Origin: Flavobacteriaceae bacterium TMED179 | Lineage (GTDB): Bacteria > Bacteroidota > Bacteroidia > Flavobacteriales > Flavobacteriaceae | Reading direction: 5' to 3' | Length of the DNA: 6,190 nucleotides | Assembly: GCA_002169865.1 (NCBI GenBank) | Contig: NHIC01000003.1 | Coordinates: 32,814 to 39,003, forward strand | In this document: piece by piece, positions 5,457-6,190 of the stretch | How the letters are laid out: each line of letters opens with the position of its first letter | Numbering within the stretch: position 1 is the stretch's first letter | The notes under the pieces: model-generated | Told to the model about the DNA's origin: nothing | Seen by the model: only the letters and a program-made list of their open reading frames with translations | The model's database searches: none | Position numbers and translations under genes: made by a program

Positions 5457-5684
5457 ATGATTCCATTGGATCAACTTGCATTAGGAGAAACAGCAGAAAT
5501 CGAAATGATCGAGACAGACGAGCTACCGCTGAAGCTTATCGAGATGGGATGTTTACCAGGAAACTCAGTTTGCCTTATTCAAATAGCTCCATATAATGAT
5601 CCCCTTTATATAAAAATCGATGAATCTTATCTTGGAATAGGTAGACAAACGGCTAAAAATATTTTTGTTCGGTTAATAAAATAA
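5457..5684 (+). CDS. feoA: FeoA, cytosolic partner of the ferrous iron transporter
   Basis: A 75-aa SH3-like FeoA protein of typical length. FeoA is a small cytosolic protein needed for, and thought to bind or modulate, the FeoB membrane transporter of Fe(II). The family pattern is clear: PLDQLALGETAEIEMI (residues 3-18), LPLKLIEMGCLPGNSV (23-38), the strand VCLIQIAPYNDPLYIKI (38-54) with the conserved AP-x-x-DP turn, and LGIGRQTAKNIFVRL (60-74). The ATG at 5457 gives the standard N-terminus with no extension. The stop codon lies 3 bp before the feoB ATG, so the two are certainly co-transcribed and probably translationally coupled. The upstream SCO gene may or may not belong to the same transcript. 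Confidence 0.95.
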   Translation: MIPLDQLALGETAEIEMIETDELPLKLIEMGCLPGNSVCLIQIAPYNDPLYIKIDESYLGIGRQTAKNIFVRLIK

Positions 5685-5687
5685 TCC

Positions 5688-6190
5688 ATGAGTAAGCCCT
5701 TGAATGTTGCACTATTGGGAAATCCAAATACAGGGAAGACTTCAGTTTTCAATGCCTTGACTGGTTTAACTCAAAAAGTAGGAAATTATCCTGGAATTAC
5801 TGTTGAAAAAAAGGAAGGGATTTTTAAACTGAACCAAACTACTAAGTGCCATATTATTGATCTTCCTGGGACCTATAGCTTAAATGCTTCTTCTATAGAT
5901 GAAAGCATTGTTATTGAACTTTTACTCAATAAAAATAGTAAAGACTTTCCTGATATTGCTGTTGTAATAACTGATGTAGAAAACCTAAAACGTAATTTAC
6001 TTTTATTTACCCAGGTAAAAGATCTGGGTTTACCCACATTGTTGGTTATTAATATGTCTGATCAAATAAAAAGGAAAGGAATTTCTTTAGATATCCCAAC
6101 CCTAGAAGATGCTTTAAAAACCAAGATTACACTAGTTAGTACTCGAGAGGGTAAAGGCTTGGATGTATTGAAAGATGCAATTTTAAACTA
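5688..6190 (+). CDS. feoB: FeoB ferrous iron transporter, N-terminal G domain (partial)
   Basis: The first 167 codons of FeoB, cut by the window edge; the full protein is usually about 600-800 aa with a polytopic membrane domain that imports Fe(II). The visible part is the cytosolic GTP-binding domain with all its motifs. G1 is GNPNTGKTS (residues 11-19), G2 lies in NYPGITVEKKEG (33-44, Thr38), G3 is DLPGTYSL (58-65), G4 is NMSD (122-125) and G5 is around VSTREG (150-155). G4 has S where many FeoBs have A (NMxD with D125 kept), and the segment usually written DATNL reads DVENL (96-100); neither should prevent GTP binding. No frameshift is present. The ATG at 5688 is 3 bp after the feoA stop. 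Confidence 0.96.
   Translation, partial: MSKPLNVALLGNPNTGKTSVFNALTGLTQKVGNYPGITVEKKEGIFKLNQTTKCHIIDLPGTYSLNASSIDESIVIELLLNKNSKDFPDIAVVITDVENLKRNLLLFTQVKDLGLPTLLVINMSDQIKRKGISLDIPTLEDALKTKITLVSTREGKGLDVLKDAILN

Noticed and set aside
1..6190. CRISPR array, toxin-antitoxin, retron or other defence module
   Set aside because: There are no regularly spaced repeats, no small overlapping gene pairs and no recognisable effector domains. The intact genes are housekeeping, metal-related or unassigned exported proteins.

Overview
The window looks like a chromosomal stretch of a member of the Bacteroidota, most likely the family Flavobacteriaceae. The DNA is AT-rich. Promoters resemble the Bacteroidota -7 element TAnnTTTG, and start codons lack strong Shine-Dalgarno sequences. 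The order rseP - SCO/SenC - feoA - feoB and the close match of RseP, FeoA and FeoB to flavobacterial forms point the same way (recognition from memory, no search run).

Region 1 (1-1730): two minus-strand genes for exported proteins of about 240-250 aa. Each appears to carry two copies of an alpha+beta barrel, ABM/Dabb-like domain. They are distant in sequence, yet their upstream DNA is nearly the same, including a 23-bp box (22/23 identical) at almost the same distance from each ATG. This suggests a tandem duplication with shared control. A terminator lies between them.

Region 2 (1731-2690): a tRNA-Asn locus on the minus strand with its promoter, a roughly 105-nt leader rich in inverted repeats, and a terminator. 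It is flanked on both sides by start-less C-terminal gene fragments (1731-2045 and 2418-2570, both minus). A tandem AGTGCCAA repeat lies just past the tRNA terminator. The region reads as a decayed insertion hotspot at a tRNA gene, although no intact integrase or duplicated tRNA end is present.

Region 3 (2692-6190): a SOUL haem-binding-family gene converges on rseP, the site-2 protease. rseP is transcribed divergently from a thioredoxin-fold SCO1/SenC gene, which is followed by feoA and the first 167 codons of feoB, cut by the window edge. SCO proteins handle copper for cytochrome oxidase, FeoAB imports ferrous iron and SOUL proteins bind haem, so this half has a loose metal/haem theme. RseP is an envelope-stress and membrane-proteolysis housekeeping enzyme. 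Promoter elements indicate shorter start sites for rseP (4571) and the SCO gene (4708) than the longest open frames. No CRISPR array, intact mobile element or clearly new defence system is visible.
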